This document shows positions 6,384-7,226 of a stretch of DNA of 7,226 nt, piece by piece; within the stretch, counting starts at the first letter, position 1, and each line of letters opens with the position of its first letter. A model generated the notes under the pieces. The model had not been told where the DNA came from. It saw only the letters and a program-made list of their open reading frames with translations, and ran no database searches. Location of the stretch: the NCBI GenBank assembly GCA_002343425.1, contig DDSO01000024.1, positions 645-7,870 of the forward strand, written 5' to 3'. This DNA is from Brevundimonas sp. UBA2388 (GTDB taxonomy: Bacteria; Pseudomonadota; Alphaproteobacteria; Caulobacterales; Caulobacteraceae). Both the position numbers and the translations under genes were made by a program.

Positions 6384-7226
6384 TCAATCGTCGGCCAGGG
6401 CGTCCTTCAGGAAGGCCAGAACGCGCGGCCACAGGTCGGCGCGGGCGGCGACCAGACCGTCGATGGTGCCGCCGACCGACAGGGCCCGCTCCAGTCCGGG
6501 CGTGTCGGCCCGCACGGGCGCTCCGAACACGGCATGGCCGGCGTCGGCGTAGGCCAGATGGGTCACGCCGTGGGCAAAGCCGTGGGTCCGCAGCCGTTGT
6601 TCGACCCGGTTCGCCATCTCGGTCGAGGGCCAGAGGGTGTCGGCCTGTCCCGAGACCAGCAGGATCGGCCCGGCGATCTGCTCGACCGGGATTTCAGTCT
6701 CGGCAGGGGCGGAGGCGATGCTCCCGGCATAGAGGGCGTGCACACTGATGAAGCCATTGCTCAGGTCATAGGGCACATAGGCCAGCGGGACGCCGCCCGA
6801 TGTCCAGGACGAGCCGGTCATGCCGCCCTGCATGTCGATACCCTGCCAGACGACATGGGACGGCACGGCGGCCACGACGGCCTTGATGGCGGGGTCGCGG
6901 CTGGCGGTCAGCAGGGCCAGTTCGCCGCCCTTGGATACGCCCAGCACGGCGATGGCCTCGCCGGGACCGGGGCGGGCCTCCAGCCATTCGCGGGCGCGGG
7001 CGACCGGTTCGATCGGGACCTGATCCAGCCGGGATGACTGGCCGGACTCGCCGAAATAGGAGACGGCGATGGCGTCGAAACCGGCGGCGGCCAGACGCCG
7101 CGCCAGGTTGCGCGATCCGCCCAGACCGCCCTCCGATCCGCCCAGTACGATGATCGCGCCGGGCGAGGCCGTGGCCGGATCCGCCGCGAAATAGTCCGCC
7201 ACCAGACCGGCTTCACGGAGTTCGAC
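6384..7226 (-). CDS. BAAT/acyl-CoA thioesterase C-terminal type alpha/beta hydrolase (5' end beyond right edge)
   Basis: The frame is open to the window edge. The 280 visible residues begin VELREAGLVADYF and continue without a start signal, so the gene begins outside. A GTG at 7202 exists but has no ribosome-binding site, and the residues before it read as protein. The fold is an alpha/beta hydrolase. The oxyanion-side loop is VLGGSEGG (about 27-34). The nucleophile elbow is GVSKGGELAL (Ser98 of the visible part). The acid is Asp196 in SGQADTLWPS, and the His is His231 in DAGHAVFG. The motifs GGSEGG, GxSKGxELAL and PSHVVWQG are what I recall of the BAAT / acyl-CoA thioester hydrolase C-terminal family (PF08840). 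Eukaryotic members cleave or transfer acyl-CoA; the substrate of bacterial members is mostly unknown. Whether the N-terminal Ig-like domain of that family is present cannot be seen. Confidence 0.9.
   Translation of the reverse strand, partial: VELREAGLVADYFAADPATASPGAIIVLGGSEGGLGGSRNLARRLAAAGFDAIAVSYFGESGQSSRLDQVPIEPVARAREWLEARPGPGEAIAVLGVSKGGELALLTASRDPAIKAVVAAVPSHVVWQGIDMQGGMTGSSWTSGGVPLAYVPYDLSNGFISVHALYAGSIASAPAETEIPVEQIAGPILLVSGQADTLWPSTEMANRVEQRLRTHGFAHGVTHLAYADAGHAVFGAPVRADTPGLERALSVGGTIDGLVAARADLWPRVLAFLKDALADD

Noticed and set aside
1..7226. CRISPR array, tRNA, rRNA, insertion sequence, toxin-antitoxin or defence genes
   Set aside because: No regularly spaced direct repeats, transposase motifs, terminal inverted repeats, cloverleaf-like segments or recognisable defence domains were seen in any frame.

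Overview
This is a GC-rich chromosomal window with typical housekeeping and accessory genes of an alphaproteobacterium. The most likely source is the Caulobacterales (a Brevundimonas- or Caulobacter-like organism). That guess rests on the style of the very large TonB-dependent receptor, the strong G/C bias at third codon positions, and the family mix. It is inference from sequence style, not a database match. No mobile element, CRISPR array, tRNA, rRNA or prophage signal was seen.

Left block (1-1564, all on the minus strand). The first 360 residues of carB, the large subunit of carbamoyl-phosphate synthase, run off the left edge. Seven bases upstream of carB ends a small gene for an RraB-family RNase E inhibitor protein. 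The two look like a translationally coupled pair, because carB has no clear ribosome-binding site of its own. A hairpin lies just upstream of the rraB ribosome-binding site. A strong intrinsic terminator at 1535-1564 separates this unit from the next gene upstream.

Centre (1586-5130, minus strand). One gene fills about 3.4 kb: a 1,118-residue outer-membrane TonB-dependent receptor with signal peptide, TonB-box-like segment, plug, long barrel and C-terminal Phe. Its upstream region is conspicuously AT-rich for this genome. It holds a TATAAT hexamer, a 12-bp dyad next to a TTGACC hexamer, and a possible 14-codon upstream ORF that overlaps the receptor start.

Right block (5131-7226). A HAD-superfamily hydrolase (minus) and a small DUF805 membrane protein (plus) diverge from a shared ~160-bp intergenic region that contains a 13-bp dyad. 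The DUF805 gene converges on a BAAT/acyl-CoA thioesterase-type alpha/beta hydrolase (minus) that runs off the right edge. These three genes share no evident pathway.

I see no convincing undescribed multi-gene system here. The points most worth a second look are the rraB-carB coupling with its 5' hairpin, and the receptor's leader region with its overlapping short ORF.
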